Source: Ferrovibrio sp.
GTDB lineage: Bacteria; Pseudomonadota; Alphaproteobacteria; Ferrovibrionales; Ferrovibrionaceae
Direction of reading: 5' to 3'
Assembly (NCBI RefSeq): GCF_025869515.1
Contig: NZ_JAOZVR010000116.1
Location: 50,121-114,120, forward strand
Length of the DNA: 64,000 nt
A model generated the notes under the pieces. It worked only from the letters and a program-made list of their open reading frames with translations, was not told the DNA's origin and did no database searches. Shown here piece after piece: positions 9,232-17,102 of this stretch. Position numbers and translations under genes: made by a program. Every line of letters begins with the position of its first letter. Position 1 is the first letter of the stretch.

Positions 9232-9950
9232 CCCAGCCCGCTCAGGCTGCGCAGCCGCAAGCCAAACCCGTCGCCGACAAGCGCATCCTGCGTGCCTTTA
9301 TCGCGCGGCGCTATCTGGCCGGCAGCGGCATCGAGATCGGTGCGCTGGGCACGCCGCTCGACCTGCCGCCCAATGCGCAGGCGAAATATGTCGACCGTAT
9401 GAGCCTGGACGACCTCTACAGGGAATTCCCCGAAATGGCGCAGCGCAGGCTGCAGGCGCCCGACATCGTCGACAATGGCGAGACCCTGGCCAGCATCCCC
9501 GATGGCAGCCTGGATTTCATCGTCGCCAACCATTTCCTCGAGCATTGCGAAAACCTGCTCGGTACGCTGCGCACCCACACGGCCAAGCTGCGCAAGGGCG
9601 GCCGGCTGTTCTATGCCGTGCCGAACCGCGATTTCACCTTCGACCGCCACCGCCCCACCACGCCCTTCGAGCATCTGGTGCAGGACGACCGCGAGGGGCC
9701 GGAAAAGGCCCGCGCCGCGCATTACCTGGAATGGGCCACGCTGGTGAATGGCAAACAGGGCGAGGAGGCCCGCCTGCATGCCGAGAAGCTGCAGCGCGAG
9801 AATTACTCAATCCATTACCATGCCTGGGATGCGGCGGCCTGGTTCCGCACGCTGGCGCTCGGCACCGAATACAACAAATTCCCCGGCTTCGTGGCGCATT
9901 TCGAGCTGAATTTCCATGAAATGATCTGCGTGCTGGTGCGCACGCAGTAG
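9228..9950 (+). CDS. Class I SAM-dependent methyltransferase
   Basis: A 240-aa protein with a Rossmann methyltransferase core. Seen: motif I GSGIEIGALGTPLDLP, the acidic strand-2 end KYVDRMSLDDL, motif post-I region SIPDGSLDFIVANHFLEHCE, and motif III LRKGGRLFYAVPNRDFTFD. This type of domain, with IEIGALG and ANHFLEH, is common among methyltransferases linked to glycan modification, but the substrate here is unknown. It overlaps the preceding GST by four bases. Confidence 0.78.
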   Translation: MTQPAQAAQPQAKPVADKRILRAFIARRYLAGSGIEIGALGTPLDLPPNAQAKYVDRMSLDDLYREFPEMAQRRLQAPDIVDNGETLASIPDGSLDFIVANHFLEHCENLLGTLRTHTAKLRKGGRLFYAVPNRDFTFDRHRPTTPFEHLVQDDREGPEKARAAHYLEWATLVNGKQGEEARLHAEKLQRENYSIHYHAWDAAAWFRTLALGTEYNKFPGFVAHFELNFHEMICVLVRTQ

Positions 9951-9958
9951 GTTCCGCA

Positions 9959-10468
9959 TTACCCGGGGCCGGCCAGCGCATAGCGCTGTTCGCGGCGGAT
10001 CGCGCCGTGATTGATGCTGAGGATGTCCAGCGCCTCGATCCGGCCGGTGACCGGCGCACCCAGTGCACCCAGTTGCCGCTCAAGCGCCTTGGCGCTGAAC
10101 ACCGCGCCGAAGCGTGTCAGCGTCACATGCGGCTCGTACTCGCCCTTACCGCCGAGCGCGTGATACAGCGCCGTCAGCGGAACACTGCTGCCGGCATCGG
10201 CCAGAAGCACATTGAGGAAGCGGTATTTCGGCTGATGCGGATTGTCGATCCGCGCCAGCCGGTCGAAGGTCACATCCATCGGCGCGGTGACGGCGGCGAT
10301 GGCTTCCACATGGCCGGAGAACCAGTCGGGATCGGCCGATTCAAACGGAAATACCAGCGTGACATGCGCCGCAACGGACTCATATTGCGGATCATGCGCA
10401 CGGCGGATGGTGTCGATCCAGGCCGCGTCACTATTGGAAAACTGCGGAACGGCAATCACGGCCAGCAT
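9959..10468 (-). CDS. 2'-5' RNA ligase/cyclic phosphodiesterase family protein
   Basis: A 169-aa member of the 2H phosphoesterase superfamily, which acts on cyclic or 2'-5' phosphodiester bonds in RNA or nucleotides. Seen: both catalytic HxTx motifs, His35-Val-Thr37 in AAHVTLVFPF and His114-Val-Thr116 in EPHVTLTRF. The spacing of about 79 residues is normal. It is a single gene facing the end of the methyltransferase gene. The physiological substrate cannot be told from sequence. Confidence 0.8.
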   Translation of the reverse strand: MLAVIAVPQFSNSDAAWIDTIRRAHDPQYESVAAHVTLVFPFESADPDWFSGHVEAIAAVTAPMDVTFDRLARIDNPHQPKYRFLNVLLADAGSSVPLTALYHALGGKGEYEPHVTLTRFGAVFSAKALERQLGALGAPVTGRIEALDILSINHGAIRREQRYALAGPG

Positions 10469-10538
10469 AGCGAAATCCTATAACCGGCATCGAGACTGCC
10501 ATATTCCGTCATCCGCCGCGATGCGCTAGGCTCACCCC

Positions 10539-11174
10539 ATGCCCTTCTCGCTCTATCTCGCCGCCGCCATTGCCGGGGCGGCCTATACACTGACGCCGGG
10601 CCCGGCTTTCCTGGCCCTGCTCGGCATCGGTGCTGGCCAGGGGCGTGGCGCCGGGCTGAAATTCCTGGCGGGCCACTTCGCCGGCGATATCGTCTGGGGC
10701 GCGTTGGCGCTGACTGCCATCATCGGCTCGGCCAGTCTCGGCACGCTGGTCTTCGATCTCCTCGGCCTGATCTGCGGCGCCTATCTGCTGCTGCTCGGCT
10801 GGCGCGCCGTCACGGTGAAACGAAGCATTGATGGCGGCCTGAATACCGCCGTGCTTCAGCCGTTGCGACGCGGCCTGGCCTTCGGCATCACCAATCCGAA
10901 AAGCTATGCCGTGGCGATTGCCATGTTCACCGCTTTGCTGGCCGCCCATGCGGGCGAACTGACCTGGGCCAGCCTGCCGCCGCTGCTGCTGGCCGCCTGC
11001 GCCGGCTTCGTCGCCGGCGATGCCATCCTGATCTGGGTGATCGGCGCCGCACCCGTGCGCCGGCTGTATCGGCGCCACGAACTCTGGGTGACGCGGATCA
11101 GCGGCGTGATCTTCCTCGGCTTCGGCCTGCAGGCGCTGACGCAGTCGGGCGTGAGTCTGCTCAGGCGGCCCTGA
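10539..11174 (+). CDS. LysE/RhtB-family amino-acid exporter
   Basis: A 211-aa inner-membrane protein with about six hydrophobic segments. Seen: the family signature near the N-terminus TPGPAFLALLGIGAGQGRGA, GHFAGDIVWGALALTAI, LGLICGAYLLLLGWRAV and AFGITNPKSYAVAIAMFTAL, where the NPK stretch is typical. It exports amino acids or related small molecules; the substrate is not predictable. Its last 14 bases overlap the 3' end of the convergent HCCA-isomerase-like gene. Confidence 0.85.
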   Translation: MPFSLYLAAAIAGAAYTLTPGPAFLALLGIGAGQGRGAGLKFLAGHFAGDIVWGALALTAIIGSASLGTLVFDLLGLICGAYLLLLGWRAVTVKRSIDGGLNTAVLQPLRRGLAFGITNPKSYAVAIAMFTALLAAHAGELTWASLPPLLLAACAGFVAGDAILIWVIGAAPVRRLYRRHELWVTRISGVIFLGFGLQALTQSGVSLLRRP

Positions 11175-11772
11175 GCGCCTCGCGCACCAGCGGCAGGCGG
11201 TCGTTGCCGAAGAACATCTCGCCGTTCACGAAAAGCGTCGGCGAACCGAAGCCGCCGCGTGCGATCAACTCGTCGGTATTGGCTTTCAGCTGTTCCTTCA
11301 CACCGGGCTCGGTGATCGCCTGCGCCAGCCGGGCCGGATCGAGGCCGGCGCGCGTGGCCGCCTCGGCCACCACATCGTCCTGCGAAATGTCGCGATCCTC
11401 GCTCCAGTACAGCTCAAAGAATGCCTGCGCCAGTGCAGCCTCCTTGCCCGGTCCCTGCTGCTTGGCCCAGAGCAGGCCGCGCAACGCTTTCACCGAATTG
11501 ACCGGAAACACCTTCGGCGGGAAGGTGATCTTCACGCCAGCCAGTTTTGCCCAGGCCTGCATATCCTGTTTCGTCCAGGCATCGCGCGCCGGCACCGGGT
11601 TTTCCCTCATGCGGTACATTGTGGGATTGACCGTGTTGAACACGCCGCCGACCAGGAAGGGACGCCAGACGATCTCGGCGCCCTCCTCCTTCGCCAAAGT
11701 CTGCACATTGACAAAGGCGAGATAGGTCCAGGGCGAGGAGACGTCGTAAAAAACTTCGATTGTCTTGGCCAT
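11161..11772 (-). CDS. 2-hydroxychromene-2-carboxylate isomerase/DsbA-like oxidoreductase
   Basis: A 203-aa protein with the thioredoxin-like, helix-inserted DsbA fold of the HCCA isomerase/GST-kappa family. Seen: IEVFYDVSSPWTYLAF, where the usual CxxC is replaced by SSPW as in glutathione-dependent isomerases, then VWRPFLVGGVF, LRGLLWAKQ and the C-terminal GFGSPTLFVNGEMFFGNDRL with the cis-Pro loop. It starts five bases after a GST stop on the same strand. The pair probably acts in glutathione-dependent degradation or detoxification of aromatic compounds; that role is inferred. Confidence 0.83.
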   Translation of the reverse strand: MAKTIEVFYDVSSPWTYLAFVNVQTLAKEEGAEIVWRPFLVGGVFNTVNPTMYRMRENPVPARDAWTKQDMQAWAKLAGVKITFPPKVFPVNSVKALRGLLWAKQQGPGKEAALAQAFFELYWSEDRDISQDDVVAEAATRAGLDPARLAQAITEPGVKEQLKANTDELIARGGFGSPTLFVNGEMFFGNDRLPLVREALRAA

Positions 11773-11777
11773 CGTCC

Positions 11778-12698
11778 TTACCCCTTATGCGGCACCAGGA
11801 TGAAGCCGGCGCGCGGGAAATGCACATGCACGCGGCCGGTTTCCGGCGCCTCGCGCGCAATGGTGATGCTCTGCGCGGTCAGACCGACGAGCTCGCCTAC
11901 CGTGGCATCGCGGCCGGTATCGTCCGGCGTCACGCTCACCGCCATGCCGGGCTTCAGCCCCATGACATTCTCGGCCACGCCGCCCGGCACCGGTGCAGGC
12001 TCGGCAGCCTTCGCGATCTCGACAGCGGCTTTCGAGTCGAGCTCGCTCGGACTGCCATGGCCGAAACCTTTCATACGGTCGGCCCAGACATTCAGCGCAG
12101 TGTAATCCGACAGGTCGGTCGCCTTGGCGCGGTCGCGCACGAACCAGACGCAATGGTAGACCGCAAGATCGGCAAGAGATGGCGCGTCGCCGAACAGGAA
12201 TTTGCGGCCGTCATGCAGCGCATCCTCGATCCAGCCGAGATGCGCGCGCAGCGGCCCGTTCATCACGGCAGCCTGCATCTTCATCTTGCTGCGGTCGATT
12301 GTGCGGCCGGAGAATTTGGCGCGATCTTCCAGAAAGGCATCGGGCATCTGCTCGCCCATCAGGCCGAAGGCGATGGCGACAGAAGCCGAGAACAGCTGGT
12401 GATCGGCCCAGAAGGCGACGCCCTCGGCCAGGCCCCTGGCCGAGCCGGGATAGAAGGTGGGCGTCGGATTGCGGCGCTCGATCTCGCGCAGGATGATCTG
12501 GGTGTCGCAGTAGATATCGGCGCCGACCTGCATCACCGGGGTCTTGCGATAGGCGCCGGTCAGCGCGGTGAGATCGGGCTTGGGCATCATCGGCGGGATT
12601 TTCACCGACTGCCAGGGCAGGCCCTTGATGCCGAAGGCGACACGCACCTTCTCGGAAAACGGCGAGGTGCCATAGTGGTGCAGGATCATCTCGGCCAT
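11778..12698 (-). CDS. Glutathione S-transferase with a C-terminal extension
   Basis: A 306-aa protein, longer than the usual 200-230 aa GST. Seen: thioredoxin-fold N-terminus LHHYGTSPFSEKVRVAFGIK, TGAYRKTPVMQ, CDTQIILREIERR, and a helical domain with FLFGDAPSLADLAVYH. After about residue 230 there is an extra domain of some 75 residues (GLKPGMAVSVTPDD, GELVGLTAQSITIARE, RVHVHFPRAGFILVP) that looks like a small beta-rich module. It is between TetR (54 bases upstream) and the HCCA-isomerase-like gene and probably shares their transcript. Substrate unknown. Confidence 0.82.
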   Translation of the reverse strand: MAEMILHHYGTSPFSEKVRVAFGIKGLPWQSVKIPPMMPKPDLTALTGAYRKTPVMQVGADIYCDTQIILREIERRNPTPTFYPGSARGLAEGVAFWADHQLFSASVAIAFGLMGEQMPDAFLEDRAKFSGRTIDRSKMKMQAAVMNGPLRAHLGWIEDALHDGRKFLFGDAPSLADLAVYHCVWFVRDRAKATDLSDYTALNVWADRMKGFGHGSPSELDSKAAVEIAKAAEPAPVPGGVAENVMGLKPGMAVSVTPDDTGRDATVGELVGLTAQSITIAREAPETGRVHVHFPRAGFILVPHKG

Positions 12699-12752
12699 TT
12701 CAGTCCCTCCGGTTATTACCTTTGAGGGAAGATTAAGTCCGCTGCCCCTACG

Positions 12753-13328
12753 TCAGGCAAGCCCCCTGTCGGACAAGACGGCGTCGGCCTGCGCCTGCAA
12801 TTGCCGCAGCTGGCGCGCAAAGGCTGCCGTGTCGTTCAAGGCCCGGCTCAGCACCAGCGCGCCCTGGATGCCGGCGACGATAGTTTCGGCCTGCGCCTTC
12901 GCATGTTTCACCCCCCCGCGCCTCAGACAGGCGGCCAGTGCCGCGATCCAGCGGACGAAGTAATCCTGCACGGCGGCGGCAAAGCGGTCGCGCGTGGCGT
13001 CCAGCGCGAAGGCGCCGACCAGGCAGATGCGACCGCCGCCGTGGAAATACGCCTCCACGGCGGCAAACATTGCGGCGACGGCCTGACGCGGATGGTCCGT
13101 CTCCCGCAGCGGCGCATAAACCGCGCGCTCGAACCAGGCATCGATATGGGCGAGTACGGCCGTGGCCATCTCGTCCTTGCCGCCGGGAAAGTGGTTATAC
13201 AGGCTGCCCTTGCCCAGACCGGTGGCTGCCGTGATCGCGCTGAGCGACGCGCCCTCGAAGCCATATTCGCGAAACACATCGCCGAGCCGGGCGATCAGGT
13301 CGTCGCGGGATAACAGGGCAGCGGGCAC
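12753..13328 (-). CDS. TetR/AcrR-family transcriptional regulator
   Basis: A 191-aa TetR repressor. Seen: N-terminal HTH with LIARLGDVFREYGFEGASLS, AITAATGLGKGSLYNHFPGG and KDEMATAVLAHI; the remaining helices form the ligand-binding and dimerisation domain. The GTG at 13328 is chosen because GGAGG lies seven bases upstream. The open frame continues 28 codons further, but those codons run through a palindromic repeat and give its typical artefact peptide. It lies in a row with a DUF1348 gene upstream and a GST downstream. A TetR-type palindrome sits before the DUF1348 gene and is its likely operator. Confidence 0.87.
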   Translation of the reverse strand: MPAALLSRDDLIARLGDVFREYGFEGASLSAITAATGLGKGSLYNHFPGGKDEMATAVLAHIDAWFERAVYAPLRETDHPRQAVAAMFAAVEAYFHGGGRICLVGAFALDATRDRFAAAVQDYFVRWIAALAACLRRGGVKHAKAQAETIVAGIQGALVLSRALNDTAAFARQLRQLQAQADAVLSDRGLA

Positions 13329-13343
13329 TTCTTTCCCTCCAAC

Positions 13344-13416
13344 GTCATCCTCGGGCTTGACCCGAGGATCTCTCGCAGTTCGGCCTGAGATGCCCGGATC
13401 AAGTCCGGGCATGACA
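13344..13416. repeat. Palindromic intergenic repeat, two-hairpin form
   Basis: Two adjacent imperfect palindromes: CCTCGGGCTTGACCCGAGG and GCCCGGATCAAGTCCGGGC. They are bounded by GTCAT on the left and ATGAC on the right, so the whole unit is an inverted pair. The GGCTTGACCCGAGGAT/ATCAAGTCCGGG style is that of the short repeats scattered between genes in many alphaproteobacteria. Related copies are at 22544-22622 and 63956-63992. It separates the DUF1348 and TetR genes. Confidence 0.85.
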
Positions 13417-13427
13417 ATGATTTAATA

Positions 13428-13892
13428 TCAGAGGCCCAGTTCCGTCAGCCCCGGATGATCGTCGGGCCGACGACCAAGAGGCCAGTGAAACTTGCGGTCA
13501 GTCTCGGCAATCCGCACATCGTTGATGCTGGCCTCGCGGCGTTCCATCAGACCCTCGGCATCGAACTGCCACTGCTCGTTGCCATGGCTGCGATACCACT
13601 GGCCGCTGTCGTCCTGCCATTCATAGGCAAAGCGCACGGCGATGCGGTTGCCGGTAAACGCCCAGACCTCCTTGATCAGACGGTAATCCAGCTCGCGCTG
13701 CCATTTGCGGGTCAGGAACTGCTCGATCAGGCCGCGGCCGGAGAAGAATTCGGCGCGGTTGCGCCACTGGCTCTGCTCGGTATAGGCACCTGCCACGCGC
13801 GCGGGGTCGCGGCTGTTCCAGGCATCCTCGGCCATGCGGGCCTTCTGGGCGGCGGTCTCGGCGGTGAAAGGCGGCAGCGGGGGGCGGGTCAT
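13428..13892 (-). CDS. DUF1348 (NTF2/SnoaL-like) family protein
   Basis: A 154-aa protein with the cone-shaped NTF2/SnoaL-like fold. Seen: [20 protein letters not shown], the diagnostic [37 protein letters not shown], and [19 protein letters not shown]. The closing [10 protein letters not shown] and [20 protein letters not shown] are typical of the DUF1348 family. Catalytic function unknown; the fold binds small hydrophobic ligands in many relatives. GGAGA lies before the ATG, and the palindrome at 13907-13924 overlaps the promoter region, so it is probably TetR-repressed. Confidence 0.85.
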   Translation of the reverse strand: MTRPPLPPFTAETAAQKARMAEDAWNSRDPARVAGAYTEQSQWRNRAEFFSGRGLIEQFLTRKWQRELDYRLIKEVWAFTGNRIAVRFAYEWQDDSGQWYRSHGNEQWQFDAEGLMERREASINDVRIAETDRKFHWPLGRRPDDHPGLTELGL

Positions 13893-13906
13893 GGCAAATC
13901 TCCGAT

Positions 13907-13924
13907 TTGTACCGTAAGGTACAA
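13907..13924. promoter_or_regulatory. TetR-type operator palindrome
   Basis: TTGTACC-GTAA-GGTACAA: perfect 7-bp arms around a 4-bp centre, 14 bases upstream of the DUF1348 ATG and 71 bases before the divergent NTF2-like gene. Size and symmetry fit a TetR dimer site. The TetR at 12753-13328 in the same gene row is the obvious candidate; this assignment is inferred. Confidence 0.6.
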
Positions 13925-13995
13925 TGCTGCAGCCACTGGCCTTTTGCAAGCACCCTCCTATCCTCAAGCCGCAGACCAGATCGGGAGGAAGACCA

Positions 13996-14406
13996 GTGAC
14001 CCAACAGGCACCGCTGAGCATCGTGGACCGCAACGCCGCCGATTACGCCGCCCTGGTCGCCGTGCTGCGCGACTATTTCGACGGGCTGTATACCTGCGAC
14101 ACCACGAAGCTCGCCCGCGTCTTCCACCCGGCCGCCACCTATGCCTGCGCCACCGACGGCACGCTGCTGAAGCTCGGCATGGATGAATATTTCCCCGTGG
14201 TGGAGAAGCGCGAACCGCCGGCCAGCCGCAATGAGCCCCGGCGCGACCGCATCATCTCGATTGAATTCGCCGGACCAGTAACCGCCCTGGCCCGGGTGGA
14301 ATGCGCCATCGGGCCGAAATTCTTCACCGACCTGCTCACCTTCATCAAACTCGACGGCCGCTGGCAGATCATCGCCAAGGTGTTCCATTACGAGCTGATG
14401 GAATAA
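13996..14406 (+). CDS. NTF2-like (putative lumazine-binding type) protein
   Basis: A 136-aa single-domain NTF2-like protein. Seen: [60 protein letters not shown], a strand [20 protein letters not shown] and the terminal [20 protein letters not shown]. This matches the nuclear-transport-factor-2 family sometimes named putative lumazine-binding. The GTG at 13996 is preferred because GGGAGGA lies eight bases upstream; no ATG fits. It diverges from the DUF1348 gene and may share its operator. Function unknown. Confidence 0.75.
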   Translation: MTQQAPLSIVDRNAADYAALVAVLRDYFDGLYTCDTTKLARVFHPAATYACATDGTLLKLGMDEYFPVVEKREPPASRNEPRRDRIISIEFAGPVTALARVECAIGPKFFTDLLTFIKLDGRWQIIAKVFHYELME

Positions 14407-14611
14407 TAGCGTAACCACCTGATTATACTGCATTTTCAGCGCATTGCGGCAGAGGGGTACAACTGCGGCAATTTCCCGCTTGCCTGCCGGGGTTTGCGGG
14501 CCTAATTTCCGCTCGCCTGCCGGGCACGGCCTGCCGGGCACCAACATTCACCTCGTGTTTTGATAGTCCGCCGGGTGTCGACCTGCCGGACGCAACGAAA
14601 GAAGGTTCAAG

Positions 14612-15637
14612 ATGGCGTACAAGGTCGCCGTTGTCGGCGCCACCGGTGTGGTGGGCCGCGAAATGCTCAACATCCTCCACGAACGCAAGTTTCCGGTTTC
14701 GGAAGTCGTCGCCCTGGCCTCGCGCCGCAGCGTCGGCCGCGACGTCATGTATGGCGACAAGCATATCAAGGTGAAGGCGCTCGACGACTACGACTTCCGC
14801 GGCACCGACATCGCACTGTTCTCGGCCGGCGGCGCCACCTCGAAGGAATGGGCACCCAAGGCAGCCGCCCAGGGCGCCGTGGTGATCGACAATTCGAGCT
14901 TCTGGCGCATGGACCCCGACGTGCCGCTGGTGGTGCCGGAAGTGAATGCCGATGCGATTGCCGGCTACACCAGGAAGGGCATCATCGCCAATCCGAACTG
15001 CTCGACCGCCCAGCTGGTCGTCGCGCTGAAGCCGCTGCATGATCGTGCCACCATCAAGCGCGCTGTCGTCGCTACCTACCAGTCCGTTTCGGGCGCCGGC
15101 AACGAGGGCGTTACCGAACTGGAGCGCCAGACCAAGCAGATCCTGGTCAACGATCCGGTGGTGCGCGAGAAGTTCACCAAGCAGATCGCCTTCAACGTCA
15201 TTCCTCACATCGACGTCTTCATGGACGACGGTTACACCAAAGAGGAATGGAAGATGACGGCCGAGACCAAGAAGATTCTCGACCCGAAGATCAAGCTGAC
15301 CGCCACCTGCGTGCGCGTGCCGGTCTTCATCGGCCATTCCGAGGCCGTCAATCTGGAATTCGAGCAGCCGATCTCGGCGGAAGAAGCGCGCGAAATCCTG
15401 TCGACGGCGCCGGGCGTGCAGGTGCTGGATCGCCGCGAGGACGGCGGCTACATCACGCCGCTGGAATGCTCGGGCGACTACAACACCTTCGTGTCGCGCA
15501 TCCGCGAGGACTTCACCGTCGAGAACGGTCTGGTCATGTGGGTGGTGTCGGACAACCTGCGCAAGGGCGCGGCGCTGAATGCCGTGCAGATCGCCGAAGT
15601 GCTGGCTGCCCGCTATCTGAAGAAGCAGGCCGCCTGA
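14612..15637 (+). CDS. asd: Aspartate-semialdehyde dehydrogenase
   Basis: Makes L-aspartate-4-semialdehyde from aspartyl phosphate with NADPH, feeding lysine/diaminopimelate, threonine and methionine synthesis. It is 341 aa. Seen: NADP loop VAVVGATGVVGREMLNILHE, SAGGATSKEWAPKA, the catalytic Cys in GIIANPNCSTAQLVVALKPL, SVSGAGNEGVTELERQT, and the second active-site region VPVFIGHSEAVNLEFEQPI. GAAGG precedes the ATG. A terminator lies just after the stop. Single gene; 205 bases upstream hold repeated CTGCCGGGCA-type sequence but no recognised gene. Confidence 0.97.
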   Translation: MAYKVAVVGATGVVGREMLNILHERKFPVSEVVALASRRSVGRDVMYGDKHIKVKALDDYDFRGTDIALFSAGGATSKEWAPKAAAQGAVVIDNSSFWRMDPDVPLVVPEVNADAIAGYTRKGIIANPNCSTAQLVVALKPLHDRATIKRAVVATYQSVSGAGNEGVTELERQTKQILVNDPVVREKFTKQIAFNVIPHIDVFMDDGYTKEEWKMTAETKKILDPKIKLTATCVRVPVFIGHSEAVNLEFEQPISAEEAREILSTAPGVQVLDRREDGGYITPLECSGDYNTFVSRIREDFTVENGLVMWVVSDNLRKGAALNAVQIAEVLAARYLKKQAA

Positions 15638-15672
15638 GCCGTTTTAGTAAAGAAGCAGAGAGTTTCTCCTCC

Positions 15673-15707
15673 AGGGCCGCCAGCGAAAGCTGCGGCCCTC
15701 TTCTTTT
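15673..15707 (+). terminator. Rho-independent terminator after asd
   Basis: Stem AGGGCCGCCAGC-GAAA-GCTGCGGCCCT with one bulged C and a GNRA tetraloop, followed by CTTCTTTT. The nrsF stop on the opposite strand touches its distal end. Confidence 0.8.
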
Positions 15708-16344
15708 ACCAGCGCAGCAGCCGGCGGCCGATCAGTGCGCCCAGTGCCACCAGCATGGCAATCGCCAGCGTGTACCAGGTGGCCACGAACAACGGACTGT
15801 CGTCCGGGCAATGCGCGGCATAAAGGGCGGCGGAAATCCCCCCGGCGATCAGGCCGGCGACGGCACCGGCCAGCGCCGGCCGCGCCGGCGCACCGCCGCG
15901 CAGGGCGAACAGGATCAGGCCGAGCGGCGCCAATCCCATCAGCGGAATATAGGTGAGGCAGACGCGCGCATTGACGCCGACCAGCGCCGGCAGCCAGCGT
16001 GCTTCGGGCAGCGCCATCAGCTCGCCGGCAATGCCGATCAGCAGCAGGCCCGGCGCCAGCAGCAGAACGCCGCGCCAGACGCCCGCGCTGGCACCCGGCT
16101 GGATCAGTCGCAGCACCAGGCCGATGGCGGCGACCGCGAGCACCAGCGTGACGGCGAATTTGAGCAGGAAGCGCAACTGGTCGAGCGAGGCCACCGCATC
16201 GCCACGCGGCCCCAGCAGCAGCAAGAACAGGATCGCCGCCGCCGCCACGCCGCCGGCCAGCGCCAGCGCCAGCCTGGCCTGGGGACGCAGGCCGGACGGC
16301 GCCGCATCCTGGGCGATGGCTCGGATCAGATCATCGGTCTTCAT
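15706..16344 (-). CDS. nrsF: NrsF-type (DUF1109) membrane anti-sigma factor
   Basis: A 212-aa inner-membrane protein with about six hydrophobic segments after a short cytoplasmic start (MKTDDLIRAIAQDAAPSGLR). Seen: ALAGGVAAAAILFLLLLGPR, FAVTLVLAVAAIGLVLRLIQ, GVLLLAPGLLLIGIAGELMA, the conserved CLTYIPLMGLAPLGLILFAL, and a Cys in LYAAHCPDDSPLF. NrsF proteins hold a SigF-type ECF sigma factor inactive until metal or redox stress, and the conserved cysteines are thought to sense. The gene starts 13 bases after sigF, the standard pairing. Confidence 0.85.
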   Translation of the reverse strand: MKTDDLIRAIAQDAAPSGLRPQARLALALAGGVAAAAILFLLLLGPRGDAVASLDQLRFLLKFAVTLVLAVAAIGLVLRLIQPGASAGVWRGVLLLAPGLLLIGIAGELMALPEARWLPALVGVNARVCLTYIPLMGLAPLGLILFALRGGAPARPALAGAVAGLIAGGISAALYAAHCPDDSPLFVATWYTLAIAMLVALGALIGRRLLRW

Positions 16345-16357
16345 GTTTCGCTGCTCC

Positions 16358-16915
16358 TCAGGCGCCCCGTTCTCGTAAACGTTGGGCCAGTAACGCCAGC
16401 CCGCGATGCAGGGCCACGCGCACGGCGCCTTCGCTCATCGTCAACCGCTGTGCGGTCTCGCGGATCGAAATGCCGTCGATGGCCACGGCCTGCACCACGT
16501 TGCGCTGCCCCGGCGCCAGATTATGCAGATGCTTTGCCACGTCATTCACCACGGTACGGTCTTCCTCGGGTGCCGCTGCCAGCACATCGCTGACATCGTC
16601 GATATCGATTTCGCGGCCACGGCGGCCGCGCCGGCGCAGGGCATCCACCAGCTTGTTGCGCGCAATCGCGCGAACCCACGGCATGATCGGCATGTCCGGC
16701 TGCCAGGTCTGCCGCTTGAGATGGATGGCCAGCAAGGTTTCCTGCACCACATCCTCCGCATCCGCCGCCGTCAGGCCGACCCGCTGGCAACCGCGCCGCG
16801 CAATCGCGCGCAGGACCGGCGTCAGGGCCAATAGCAACGCCTGATACGCCACCGCATCGCCGGCGAGGGCCGCGCGCATCCACGCCGCCCATTCAAGTTC
16901 CGCCTCGCCAGTCAT
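16358..16915 (-). CDS. sigF: ECF RNA polymerase sigma factor (SigF type)
   Basis: A 185-aa ECF sigma factor with regions 2 and 4. Seen: region 2 with [20 protein letters not shown] and [20 protein letters not shown]; region 4 with [40 protein letters not shown] and [10 protein letters not shown]. It is co-transcribed with nrsF. In Caulobacter the homologous SigF controls DUF2282/DUF692/DUF2063/DoxX operons. Here the same operon is divergent, and both promoters carry the same GTAAC-N17-CGAAT signature. Autoregulation and control of the neighbouring operon are strongly suggested by sequence. Confidence 0.88.
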   Translation of the reverse strand: MTGEAELEWAAWMRAALAGDAVAYQALLLALTPVLRAIARRGCQRVGLTAADAEDVVQETLLAIHLKRQTWQPDMPIMPWVRAIARNKLVDALRRRGRRGREIDIDDVSDVLAAAPEEDRTVVNDVAKHLHNLAPGQRNVVQAVAIDGISIRETAQRLTMSEGAVRVALHRGLALLAQRLRERGA

Positions 16916-16931
16916 GCCTTCATTACGTCCA

Positions 16932-16957
16932 TTCGCCGGTATCCGGCCCGATGTTAC
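16932..16957 (-). promoter_or_regulatory. Putative SigF-dependent promoter of sigF-nrsF
   Basis: On the minus strand GTAAC (16957-16953), exactly 17 bases, then CGAA (16935-16932) followed by TG. It is the mirror of the site before the DUF2282 gene, with the same spacing. Transcription would start about ten bases before the sigF ATG, leaving a short leader with GAAGG. Confidence 0.65.
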
Positions 16958-17003
16958 AGGCCCGCCATGGAAAAATAATCACCTACACGAAAGCGTGAGC
17001 AGC

Positions 17004-17029
17004 GTAACACAGACCGGGCTGCCGGCGAA
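17004..17029 (+). promoter_or_regulatory. Putative SigF-dependent promoter of the bufferin-type operon
   Basis: GTAAC (17004-17008), exactly 17 bases, then CGAA (17026-17029) followed by TG. It matches the sigF promoter in both boxes and shares the CCGG just before the -10 box. The start of the DUF2282 gene is about 65 bases downstream of the expected transcription start. Confidence 0.68.
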
Positions 17030-17102
17030 TGAGAGGGTATGGGCGGGATCAAGCCGCGACCGCCCGCCCATCCCAACCCGCGGCACCGATAGGAGATTAC
17101 GC

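Noticed and set aside
13329..13412. N-terminal extension of the TetR protein
   Set aside because: The codons lie in a palindromic repeat and a GTG at 13328 with a perfect GGAGG is the better start.
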